Assembly (NCBI GenBank): GCA_916610825.1
Contig: OU744454.1
Location: 8,372,922 to 8,436,921 of the forward strand
Direction of reading: 5' to 3'
DNA length: 64,000 nucleotides
Source of the DNA: Haliclystus octoradiatus
Lineage: Eukaryota; Cnidaria; Staurozoa; Stauromedusae; Haliclystidae
The notes below the pieces were generated by a model. It was not told where the DNA came from. It ran no database searches and saw only the letters and a program-made list of their open reading frames with translations. A program made the position numbers and the translations under genes. Positions 1-13,100 of the stretch are shown here, piece by piece (the first letter of the stretch is position 1; the number at the start of each line of letters is the position of its first letter).

Positions 1-238
1 AACCCTAACATCATCAGATGAGTTTAATCACAGGGATATGACAGAATGTAAAATAAGGAAGATACTCTACCGAGGCTTAAAATATATAGGGTCACCAAAT
101 CATGTACATAAAATGTAGAGTGACTAAGGTGCAACATTTTGAAGCAAGTACATGTGTTGTAAAGCGAGAAAACTGTGATCACATTTCCCCTAAGAAAACA
201 GTCAATAAATGTTCAATGACCCAGTTTTCACAAACAGC

Positions 239-394
239 CACTGCGGAAAATTGTTCAGGAGTTCATGAACAGTTCATGAACGTTAAATGGTCCCAGATTT
301 TACGAACAGTTCACGAACAGTTCATGTAAAATTGGGGCCGTTCATAAACTGTTCATGAAGTGTTCATGAACTCTTGAATTGTTTCTCGCAGGGG
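239..394. repeat. GTTCATGAAC-rich palindromic repeat, copy 1
   Basis: A roughly 155 bp unit is bounded by imperfect inverted ends: CACTGCGGAAAA on the left, and TTTCTCGCAGGGG on the right. It is filled with the self-complementary 10-mer GTTCATGAAC and close variants. The same layout recurs at 8524-8637 and 51725-51845, so this is an interspersed MITE-like family. No coding capacity is seen. Confidence 0.6.
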
Positions 395-599
395 AGTTTT
401 ATAAACTATTTAGAAGGTGCTTGTGAACAGTTCATGAACGCTTGTAAGGTTCATGAACTCAGTGAATTATTTGACAGACCAATGCTGGCAATGCATGTGC
501 TGGCTAAGCTGGTAACTCAGATAGTTACCGGAAAGTTCATGGATATCGGTAAGCATTAACCTTCAGAATTAATGGAGAGAGAACCGGAGCCCTAAGTCA

Positions 600-2566
600 T
601 GCTCAATGGCATACTTGTACTGATCACTATCCGAAAGAGACCATGGCGAACGACAAATGACATATTTTCAAGGGTTGAAGCATTCCGGATATACACGATG
701 ATTGCCAGAGCAATTGGCGATTCACCTGGACCGCCACTTCGTCGTCTACGTTTTGAATGGAATACAACAAGGTTTCTGAATCAGTTTCCATGGTAATCGG
801 AAACTGCGCTCTGCCAGTCGCAAAAAATCATCTGCGGAGTCCAATCTTTCTGTGATTAATAATTATTTGGAAAAAGAACTACATAAAGGCAGACTGGTTG
901 GCCCATTCAGCAAATATCCATTAACAGACTTGCATGTGAGCAGTTTCGGGGTACTACCCAAAAGAACCAAACAGGGAAATGGCGCCTGATAGCAGATTTG
1001 TCTTCACGTAGAAGGTTCAGCGTAAATGATAGGATTAACAAACACAAGTTTACGCTAGAGAATATCACGATGGATAAAATAATTGGGAAGATTAGCACCT
1101 GTGGAATTGGGGCGTTAATAGCGAAATTTGATGTGAAGGCGGCATATAGGAATGTGGCAGTTCACCCATTGGACCATTATATGTTGGGAATGAAATTACA
1201 AGAGCAGTATTTTGCGGACTTGGCTTTGCCGTTTGGGCTTCGATCTGCCTCATTTATTTTCAACACAATTGCAAAGGCAGTTGAATGGATTTTACGCTTC
1301 AATCACAATGTATCTCACATGGCACACTATTTAGACATAAATTTATGGGTCCCACAACCATTCTTACTATTCTCGGCATTGAGCTAGACTCCATACGCCA
1401 AACTGCCAAGTTACTCAATGAAAGATTAGCAGAAATCAAAGCTGTTAAATGTTGGCTAGGAAAACGGTGGTGTCGACAAAAAGAGCTTGAATCTCTGATA
1501 GGTGTCCTACACCATGCTGCTAAGGTAGTTTGGCCGGGTCGAACTTTCATACGTCGTATGATCAACTTGTTGTGCTGATTCCAGGCCCCTAATCACCGGA
1601 GACGTCTCAATCAGGATTCAAGTTAGACCTTGCACTGGTGGAATGCATTCCTTAGCTCATGGAATGGTGTAAGCTTTTGGCTGTATCCAGGCATGGAGGC
1701 GGTGAATGATGTGACAATTCAAACAGATGCGTCTGGAGTAGTTGGCCATGGTGCCTTTTGCGAAGGATGCTTGTTTAATGGTTCATGGCAATGTTCTCAG
1801 GAGCCTACGTCAATTGCTTATCAGGAACTATTTCCAATTGTGTTAGCTGCTCATGTAATGGGGTGTCCAATCATGGCAGTGCAAGCATGTTTTGTTTCAA
1901 TATGATAACCAGGCAGTCGTGGTTATAGTAAACCACCGTACTTCAAATATAGCGGACATTATGCCCTTGTCCGTCACCTATTGACGGCAGCAGCTCACTT
2001 CAATTTCACATTTTCATGTCAGTATTTGCCTGGTCACTCTAATTGTATTGCTGATGCACTATCTCGATTTTATTGGCAGGATTTCAAGCGATTGGCCCCA
2101 TCAGCGCAATGTCTGCCAACACTATTACCACCTCATCTGCTAACATCCTTGACCTGAATGCCCTACAAAAACAGTGCCAGCAATACATAGTCAACAGTCT
2201 GGCACCATCTACCCGATGCTCAAATGCTTCAGCACAGCGTAAATTAATGTTCTGGGCTGCATGTTCACTGGCGTGCTTTGGGTTCCTGAGAGGAGTAGAG
2301 CTTACAGTGCCAAATATAAGTTCATTCAACTCAGAGATACATCTGCAATTATCAGATATCACATTGGACAACCTAACAAAGCCTCCATGCATGAAAGTCT
2401 TCATAAAAGCATCAAAAACAGACCAGCTCGAAAAGGCTGTATAGGTTGTGGCTCATATGTGGTCATGGCAGTAACGCCCATGTCGGCTTATTTAAATATG
2501 CGGCTTACTGTTATTGGCAGAATACCGCTAAAGTCAGAACTGTTATTGCCGGATTTTACTGAATAA
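600..2566 (+). mobile_element. Decayed DIRS/Ngaro-like retroelement (RT, RNase H, tyrosine recombinase)
   Basis: Conceptual translation in shifting frames gives, in order, an RT domain, an RNase H domain and the start of a tyrosine recombinase. The RT shows KWRLIADLS, then FDVKAAYRNVAVHP and LALPFGLRSA at about 980-1330. RNase H shows QTDASGVVGHGAFCEG at about 1710-1760 and ADALSRFYWQ near 2050. The recombinase shows the first arginine box (CFGFLRGVELTVP, about 2275) followed by FIKASKTDQ. RT-RH-YR order is the hallmark of DIRS/Ngaro elements. There are many frameshifts (one inside the KQGKW stretch near 980), internal deletions after the RT YLD motif and before the arginine box, and no second recombinase box or catalytic tyrosine. 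It is therefore a dead 3'-truncated copy. No split direct or inverted repeats were found. Confidence 0.75.
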
Positions 2567-4012
2567 TCTTTACACTACTAACAATATCAGCAATAAAACA
2601 ATATCAAATAGCATGGTATGTAACTTACATTGTTAATTGATCAGTTTCGAGTTTATTGAAATCAATTTCAGAAAATCTCTTTCCAATCTTTGTTGTCATG
2701 TAAGCCTTGATTCGAAGACAATTGAAATATAATTAAAATACAATTAAAATTCAATCAAAATACAGGTAATATCATATCGCATAAAACATATCAACAATGT
2801 ATATTTAACTTTCATTTGATTGTAAGGCTTATATGGATACAAGCTAATACTTGGTGTAATTTCACACTGTTTCAGTCGAACGGACTGAAAAAGATTTTGA
2901 TTCAGTTCAAAAACGTTTTCAGAGTCAGACGGGTGCTGAAGAATTTTGAAGAGACTTTTATGTCTGGATATGTCTGAAACACTGAAAATGGGCGTATACG
3001 CAGGCGCAATAGTCAGAATACTATCCAGTTGCATTTCTAAGAATTGTTCTGAATCGAAAATACTAAGATTTGATAAACAATAAGGATATCATAAACTTTC
3101 AGTCAAAAGCTAAATACAGCAACTTTATAAAATTAACTCAAACACTCATTTCAATTTATTTGTCGGATTAAACTTTTTATATTTGATAATGTGTAGGATG
3201 TGAACAGTTTTTAATATTGCACTCAGGTCCATTTTCTGTGTTTAAAAAAAATTGTATGCAGTTGCCTATAAAGTCGAACTGTCATTTGCCCACACATCCA
3301 ACAACGTTCGACTTTGCATACGACAAAATCGAACCCACAAAGCCGGGTTAATTGCTTGGCCCTTAAATGGCCCAAATTTTATGAAGAGTTAATGAAAAAC
3401 CCATGACAATTGGGCCATTCAACGTTCATGAACTAGTTGCTGAACAAGTCATAAACTCAACAGATACTATCGTAGGGTGATGGAACAAGAACAATCTAAA
3501 AAATAATCAAATGAATATCCAATCCAACAGCTGTATACCACATTGCTTGAATATTAATTTTCATCAATATACAAGAGCTCTTCATAATAAAAGTCTCTCT
3601 GGACCGTCCCAACCGGACTCATTGAGATAGCACATATTTCATGTTCTGAGAAAGTCATAAAACTATAAGGCTATGGGTATGTGCGAGAAAAATATTCAAA
3701 ATGTTCTAATTTATTACAAAACCTTTGCAGCTGATCCAATCACTGTCTTTGTGTGACTCATTTCTAGTTTCTTTGCACTGTCATATTTAAAATGGAGAAA
3801 CAGTAGACTTGCAATCAATTAATACCTAATTATTCTCACAACAAACAAAACATCTTTCATAACAGAAAATATCCAACTGCAACACCTAGGTATTTAAAAC
3901 AACAAATAATTCCATAGTTACTGGTCATCAGTGGTCTGACCTAACCAACAGCATATGGTTGAACACTAATAAAGCAAAAACGCCAAAACATGTACCATTA
4001 TGAACACTATAC
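2567..4012. other. Non-coding; presumed intron of the minus-strand aminopeptidase gene
   Basis: I see no recognisable coding exon here. About 230 C-terminal codons of the aminopeptidase are still missing at 4013, so this stretch is probably the next intron and the gene continues off the left edge. A degenerate GTTCATGAAC-type repeat lies at about 3390-3475. Confidence 0.4.
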
Positions 4013-4163
4013 CTTGTAATCCTTGTAAGCTTTGCTAGACTTGCCAAGCAATCCACTAATGACGTTCATTTTCCTAAGAGCCATTGACCATGGCACATAG
4101 TCAGTTTCAACATCAATATAATCAAAGAGATTGAGAGCTACACCATAATCAATATAACCAGAA
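4013..4163 (-). CDS. Aminopeptidase exon 14 (last one in the window)
   Basis: It encodes [20 protein letters not shown], then [13 protein letters not shown] and on to KAYKDYK. It ends at the donor AAG|GTATAG in phase 0. The remaining C-terminal exons are not visible to the left. Confidence 0.91.
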
Positions 4164-7100
4164 CTACAACAGAAAATTGCAAGGGTAGAATTTGATATTG
4201 AGAAAACAAGTATGATTTAGTGATGATGTTGATATATGTTTGTTTACCTTGCCAATGCAAACACATCACCAATTAGACCTGCACGATCAGCAACGTCAAA
4301 TCTCTATAAAAAAAAAATATGTAAATGCATAATAATCATATGTAATTAGCAATAATAATAATATTATTATAATGTGAATAAATATGTGTATATGTATATG
4401 AGAAATTATAACATCACTGCCCACCAGGAAGTATGCTAACTTATTTTGATTTGAATTTGAATATTTACAGAACAACGTTGTTAGTTGTAGTTCAAATTTA
4501 ATTGATCCATACCAAAAATATCACCTTAATGCTTCAAATTTACGTATCCCTCAAAATTAAATCCCATAACTACGTTGTAAAAACTTTTATTTAATACTCA
4601 ACAAGATTTCCTATTGTTAACTTGCCTAAATGCAGGGTAATTATTGAAGCTTTTTGTTGTAAAGTATTTTATGTAAAGTAAATAATTACAGCTAACTTGC
4701 AGTACAATCCTCTCACACATGTTTACTAAGACCCTGTTTAAAAATAGGCGGGTTACCCGGATAGGCGAGTTACCTGGATAGGCGAGTTACTCGGGAAGAC
4801 AAGTTACCCGATTCTATTGTTTATGCGCATTCTGTTTACAAGGAGAGCGAGTAACTTCACATGCCTACCCGAGTAACTTTCCTACCTGAGTTACTTTCCC
4901 TGACAGACCAAGTTACCTTAGTGGCAGGGTCAATTTTTTGTCTTGTAAACACAAATAGGCGAGAAACTAGCCTGAATTTTCTATTGTTTCGAACGTTTCC
5001 GTGGTAGACATATTTTGTTCTCCGATCGTTCGATTTCAACGAGCATGCCTAGATTCGCTTTGAATTATTCAACTCTGGTAGGCGGGTTACTCGGGTTGTC
5101 CTTGTAAACGCACCACACATTTTAACTTGGTAAGGCGACTAACTCGCCTATCCGGGTAACTCGCCCTCCTTGTAAAACAGGGCCTAAATGTTGAAATCTT
5201 GCTGGGCATTACATAAAAGAAAACTTCATAGTTATATTTCAATCTGAAGTTGTTTTGCATTAAGAATAAAATCCATATCGACCATGAAGTAGTCTCTATA
5301 TATTGTAGATAGGAAACCAAATATTTACATCTTACATCAAGTACCGCTATTCATGTTTGTGCATTCTGTGATTTATATATTACATAACGGTGGTTGAAGT
5401 ATTCCAATTAATGTAAATTTAAGTATCAAGTAGAAAGAATTGCTGATAGATTTGCAATATCATTCTATCATTGCATCATAAAGGAGGTTAATCTAGGCAC
5501 TAGCTATGACTGATTGTATATAAAAAAAAATATGCTCCATGCTGGTATAACAGTAATGGCATACCGTGAAATTGCTTTTCAATGCAGCAGCTATTTGATT
5601 CCATTCATGTTTTTCGTAATTAACACGGAAGAAACCATTTTGGCCGAAGTTTCCTCTGACAATTGTATTGCTGAAATCTCCTTTTATGTCCATATCTAAG
5701 ATGAAACAGTTTATTGATGATGATATCAGTAATTAAATGAGAAATTGATATGCTTTCATGATAGTATTACACTGTATTCTTGAATTGTTAGCTTAGAAGG
5801 CAGAGCATCTGATGGTTTGCAGTTTAAAATCATACACAGTGTATCCGCATTTTATAATAATTATCCGATAATGAGCTCTGTGTGGTTGGTGGTTCATCTA
5901 TTTCCATACTTTATGCTTTGATAAGTTTTATGCTTATATATGCTGTTTACAACATTTAGATAATGCTTTTATAATTTTGTAATGCTTGCTCTATGTTTCT
6001 ATTGGTCCTTGTGGGCATATCACACTATAAACTATCACCAAGGGGTGCGTGGCAAGGAGGGACATAATACCTGGTTTTTCAACTGGTTTTGCAAATGCTG
6101 GGGCATCAAATAAACATTTTCAGGATAATCTTCTTTCCAAAAATGTTCATGAAAATTGGCAATTTAACATTCATGAATTGTTTTCACAGGGTTTACTTCC
6201 TGATTTATTCTAATGAAGTCTAACTAATCTAATCTAGTCTAATGAAGTAAGTCTTATGATTTCTACCATAATTACAATAGGTGGTGAAAATTCAGGCGCA
6301 GTTGAAGTATTATATTAACCCATCAATAATCAAACAATACAATCACAGTCAGACAGTATGGTCAAGGATAGTAATTTGGCATCAAACGCTTCTTGGTTCA
6401 AAAACATAGATATATAGAGATTTATTTCAACAGAATCAAGCATCACACAGTGCAATTACCAAATAGTGTTGACATCCCCATGTAAGCAGTATTGCTTGTC
6501 TGTTTGAGTGAAACGGTCAAAGAAATTAAAAAGAAAAAAGAGTAGATCACCATGTCGGTACGTTGTATAAACGAGGTCACTAAAACAAGGTCGGTCTAAT
6601 TACATCGTGTACATCATGATGTAGATTATTACAAAACTAGTTGAATTTGTTTTTAGTAAACTGATTTGTTATCAGATTTATTGATCGTTGATTTTGTTTT
6701 ATAACGATTTGTAAATACAAAATTTGTCATTAATTGTTCAATTAAGTCTTCACCTTGGAAGCAATGTTAATCAAAAATATTTAATTTGCTAAAGGTTTTG
6801 TGTGAAACGATATCAAGGTACACTAGCAACATCAAAACCATGAAAATTCAATAAAAATGTAGTGAAAACATGATGAAATTGTAAAAAAGTGTAAAACCAC
6901 GAATTTTAAAGACATGAAAAAAAATTGAAAACCATGAAAACATCCATATTTACGATATTAAAATGTGAAAATGATTTGGAAATGCCATGAAAACACAATG
7001 AAATTTGACAATTTTGTCATGGTTTTGGAGTCAGTGGTTGTATGTTCTATTTTACTGTATTATTTTATATAAACTCAATTATCGTCTATGTATATCAATG

Positions 7101-10100
7101 TAGCTGGTTTGTTTTCTATAATTGTTTATTAGGAAAACCAATATTCATGTCTGAGAAAGATTGCTCTTTGTGATTAAATGACCTTTCATTAAGGTGGTCT
7201 TTTCAAAAACAAAATGGAAAATCAACTTAAAAAGGAAATGTAAATTACATGTTACATTCTAAATTTGCTACAAAATGATTCTATTCTCAAATTATTGAAA
7301 AGACTTTTAAAAAAGAAATAGGATTCAAATGTGCAATATAATAAGCAAAGATGTGTACAGAAGATGTTTTGTAATTCACCAAAACATCCAGCATTCATAT
7401 CCAGTAGGCATTCATTCATTGTGTGACGGTACCTAGCGATTATAGTACCTTGGGATTATATTAGCACATGATAAACACACCTTTGGTTTTGTTAAACCAT
7501 ATTGTCTTGATAGCACTGCGAGTAGTACCATTCACTGGAAACGTAGCATACTTGAATGGTATATACCAAAGATATCTGAAATAGAATATTGAATTCCCAA
7601 TGTTAAAATATCATTATGTCAGTAGAATCAAGATACAGTAGAAATTGTTTATAGCCTCCCTGTTCCCTATTTACTGATGTTCCTGGTAAGAATTAGTATC
7701 TTTCTTCTTATAATTAATTTGCTATATAGGCACATCCTCTAAACATACTTTCTGACAGTTCCCTAGAGGTACCGTTATACAGTTTCTACTGAATTGTCCA
7801 CAATCACTAGTCTGATTTGCTTAACGTCACAGTAAATAGAGCCAACAGCTAAGCATCTAACAATAACTTGGATTGTGAGCCAAACAGCAATAGAGATACT
7901 AGGGAAGGTCAAAAGAAAAGACAAGGGATATTGATTTTTACCCAAACTGTGATCCAAATTTGTCGTTTGAAGTATCAGCATCTTTCGTTGACAAGAAACG
8001 CTCTTGACTTAATTTGATACCAGTGGCAGTTCTCGTTACCATAACAACTGGAAATCCCATTTGTAGCGTCCACGTATCCATTATTTTACCAACGTCAAAT
8101 TGACCTTCTGAAACCTTTAATGGAATGTGATGATAGAGTAAACAAAATGAAAGCAGAAACAAGTTCAAATTTAATTAATCTCTAAGGAATTGTATTTCTA
8201 TCAAAACTCTGCCAGGTAGCATCTAGGCTCTTTGGAAATTTCAGATATTGCTTCCTCCTTAATATTCTATTCAATATTATTATTATTGTTATAGGTAGAT
8301 AAAGTATTTTAAAATATTTTAAAATATATTGTAACAGTCAAGATTTCCCTGATTTTCAGAATAGAAAGATGTTTCTTCCTGATCTCTGTATAAATTTGAT
8401 TTTAAATATAGATATATATGATACAAACAATAAAAATAAAAATTTATGGAAAATGTTTTGTACAAAGTTTGTTCACTTGTTGTTTTGTATCATAAACTCA
8501 CTTGTTTGTATCATTAATGATATCCCTTGCGAAAAACAGCTCCGGTGTTCATGAACAGTTCATGAACGTTAACTGGCCCTGATTTTCATGAACTGTTCAT
8601 GAAATGTTCATGAGCTCACGAACTGCTTTTCGCAGGGCATCCCAGAATTTGGTAATAAATCTGTACGCTGTATGCAAGGTCAACTCTTGTGAAATTACTT
8701 CATGAACACCTACAGCCTAATTTTCATGAACTTGTCATGAATAGTTCAAGACAGTTCATAAAAAAAGTAAAAGAAAATTGGCTTGTTTGGGTTCATGAAC
8801 AGCTCATGAACTCAACTACTTTTTTCAGGGGAATAAACACTAAACAGATCATGACGATTTGGCCATTTCATGCTCATAGAATCATAGGCTCTAACAGCTC
8901 ATAAATGCAGTAGAATTAACATAGCCAAAATATACCTTAGCAAGAGAAGTCCACAAATCAGATGTTTTTGCATTTGATAATGCATATTTATTGAGATAGT
9001 TCTAAAAACGAAAACAAGAAGAATTTTTATAGAGGAATAATGGAATATGAATCATGGCTTTTTCAAGTTTTTGAAAAGCATCTTTTCTACTTACCTTCAA
9101 ACCCTCTCTGAAGAGATTGAGACCCATGAAGTCAGCAAGCATTCTTAAAATTGAGCAACCCTATGATGAATGAATCAAATTTTATTACAGACCTTTCCAG
9201 GAAAGGCGTGCAATCACTTTTGCGCGCCTTCGAGTGCCTTGTTAACACTTTTGGAGAGCGATCAATATAGTGCCTCGACAAATTAATATTGTGATTTTTT
9301 ACAAAGATTGATACACTTTTCTTGTTTATAATAATATAGTAATTATCCAATTAGTTGGTAAAGAATTTATCAAAACTGTCTTGGTTCAATTTCAAACAAA
9401 ACTATTTTGAAAAACCTAAATCCAACAGTCGGTCGAATGACTTTAAGAGCATGTGGTTTTCTTGACGTCGAAGTAAATTAAAAATTGGTAAGAAAATATA
9501 TTGTCTTCATCCAAACTGAAGACAATTTGATTAAAACTAATAAATAATTAAATATATTTATTTAGTTGGTAGTGTATAATTATATCAATGAAGAATTTTA
9601 GTTACGTCTTATCCACTGGACATCAATTAAAATTTCACTCGACTAACGGCGTGAAATTTGATCGCATTGATATGGGAATACATGCGATATGTTCTCAAGC
9701 AATAGATTTCAAATAATGTAAATTATATAGAATAATGTTGTTCACAATTTATATCGCATGCGTTTCTCATTGATTCTTCTCTCGTTTTAAAACTGTTTAA
9801 CCTTATAGTCCAATCAGTAAAGAGCTTCACGAATGGAGTGAATTTTAGAAAATTAAATTTTCAAAAGAAGACTTCAGACATACAACTTTTTGAAAGAAAA
9901 AAAGTGTTCAGATAAATACTTTTTTAACAAATAAGTAAAATTATTTTTGTTCACAATTTCTTTTCAAAATTGCTGAATGTGATTCGCTCTTCTACAGCTC
10001 TCCTAAATATTTTGAGGAGAGTGATTTATCACTCTCCTTTCATTTAGTCCCAGAAAGGTCTGTTACTAGTAATTTATTTAACAAAAGATGGTTTGTCATC

Positions 10101-13100
10101 AACATTTGTACATTTGAAACCATCGACATTGGTACTTACTAGCTGTAGATTAATATATGTGAAATATAAAGAAACAAGAAATACCTTTTTATATGAGATT
10201 GGATCAAATATTTCATTGATTTGGTCTGGTGTTTCTACTTTAACATAAATTGGATGAGAGGTTACCAAAGAATCCAAAGCAAAGCCAGAATACTGATCTA
10301 GTATGACAAATTGATCATGCTGGAATATAAATAAGAGTACAAATGTTAGGATGGCATTCATTTGCAAAGATAGTAAAGAGTTCAAGTAAAGAGTTAAAAT
10401 TGAACAGTACGATTTCTGTCAATATTTATCGTTGTCTAAACATTACTGACTACCCGTTATGTGCAGTTGGATTTTATACGATGTTCAGTTCTATATGGAA
10501 ATGCAGTGGTAAACCTCATACAACTGGTAAATGGACAGTTCATGAAGAATGAACCTTTTAGACTTTTCATGAACATCGTTGTGAGGTATGACTCATGAAA
10601 TTGTGGTTACTGGTGATGAAAATTAATTCGACTGGGGACTATATTTACTATTTATATTACTACTGTATCGGGAATAATCTGCCATAGAATACTTGGAAAT
10701 GGAAACATACTGATGTCTTTTATAACAGAGAGAATAATAATTTTCAGAGATATAAATGTAGTAAAGGCATATGCAAAGGCAAGAGGAGCTACAGATCAGG
10801 ATTTTCCTCAGTCTGAAGGTGACACATCTGATCTTGGGACACTTTGAAATTGTTTTTAAACTCTGTAGAAACAATAGAGGTCCATTTTAGAGCTGAAATG
10901 CAAACTTTTGCAATAAAAAACATAAATTGGGATCGGAAGAAACCGGTTGAAAGTATGCTACTAAATAGATATGATTGGCATTTGAAGAAACAGTTTGAGT
11001 CTCATTGACGCTGCCAAGGGAGATTTTATGGCTCATGTGGTTGTATACAATTTACATAGTAGGATGCAATTAAATACACATCAAATTTGTTCAGGACTGA
11101 CAATCTAGTTGCATAACAAAACCTACTATTTTCCATTTTGGTTTGATATGATCAACTCCAAGGTATTCAACATAACTGGCAAATCCTTCGTTTAGCCAAA
11201 CATCATCCCACCATTCCATTGTTACATAATTGCCAAACCACTAAATAATAACATTACATAAAAATTACATATTTATTGTGATAGGTTGAAAAAAAAAGTA
11301 TTTTGACTAATTGCAGTATGTGATGTAGGCCTATAGGGCAGCGACTGACGAAAGTGGGAATCCTGCATCATCATCATCATTATCATCATTCATTCAGAAA
11401 CCTGATAAGTTTTACAATAACTTTATTTCACAGGACTGATTTACGTATTAAACTAGGGAATAAACAAAAATAATTGATTACAATAATACATAGATATATA
11501 TACAGCTACAAGGTTAAATACGAACTTAACAGTTAAGATGCTGTAAATTTATTGGTATTTAAATGCTTCTCAAGGAGGCTTTTGAAACTTTTCTTTTTGG
11601 AAACCTCCTTCATTGTAGACGGTAGATCATTCCACTTGTGAGCACCAGCATATTGAAATGAGTGGCGATGGCTTGACTTTGATGTATATGTCATTATGGG
11701 TGTGAGATCTGGTCTTTGTCGTATTTGGTTGTTGAAATATATGGGAGAGCAGAGGAGGAGCTAGATTGAATTTTAGTTTGTGAGTGAGCATTAATTAGTG
11801 TGAGGTTATTCTGTCTCTGACAGAAAGCCAGCCAAGCCGGGTTTGCATATCAGAGATTCGAGTGCAATAATTACAACGGAGTACCGTTTTTGTGATTCTA
11901 GCAGGAGCTAATTTAGAAGAAAATCAATATGTGTGATATTTATAATATTTCATTTAACTATATGATAACGACCCATAAGCTATTAGCGCAAATATGCAAT
12001 CTGTGTGATAGTATAGTCCCATTGAAAACAATCAAACAATCATATGGACATTTCGACTATCAGATAAGTATCAGTAATAGTCTAGAATCATTCACTGTGA
12101 TATTCTGAACTAATTAGAATCACCGGAACTAGTTTCAGACTCTTCTTGTTAAAACTCAGATAGAAATGAAAAAGGTCTGGAACTAGATCCGGTGTACCTT
12201 GGACAATATTTTTTACTCTAATTAGTTCAGAATACCACAGTGAATAATTCTAGACTACCGGTATTTCCAATAATTATAATAGTAAAATAATAGTAAAATT
12301 GTCTGTATGATTGACCATTTTTCTATGGGACTATACTACTTCACAGATTGAAGATTTGCTAAGCACAACTGCTTGTTTGCAAATGCAAACACATATACAT
12401 TGACATGGATTCCAACCCCAGCATCAAGCACAGAGTGCCGACTTTCTCCCACTGAGCTACCATTTGTCAAACTTCAACAAATAAATCAAAAGCACATGTT
12501 GAAATAATTCTAATAGGACAAATTCTACAAATCTGGACCTTTTGTCTTGCCATTGATTTTATGTGATTTGATCTGATTATCGGAAAATAAAGGAATTCGA
12601 GAATTTGTCTGAAGACTTATGCATTGAGATAGCCTACAATAGAATAACCATCAAGGTAGGTTTTTTAATCTGGAACGACCCACACTAGAACGATCTAAAC
12701 ATACAGTTAAGCCTTTTTGAAGTCCCAGCTGATACATTATCATGTTTTTTATAAATACATTATCAACAGATCCATCGGCTACTCCTTCTCTTGTGAAAAC
12801 CCTTCGTGAGCATTACAATGGCAGAATGTTCATCAACAGTTCATGAACTAATTATTACAAGGTGTTTGTGGACATTTCATGAGCTGAAATCATTTTTTCA
12901 AGGGTCCTACTTGAGAGATTAACTGTTTCTCAGAAATTTTCAGGCTTAGAGGCATAAAACATAATATTTAGGATGACAAACGTAATATATGGGAAGAGTA
13001 AATGAGCTGCATTATCTCTACGTTTTAATTTGGATCGGATGCTAACAGTGCATACTGCTTCTTTGAGCTGAGCACATTAAACTAAGAAACATAAATATAA

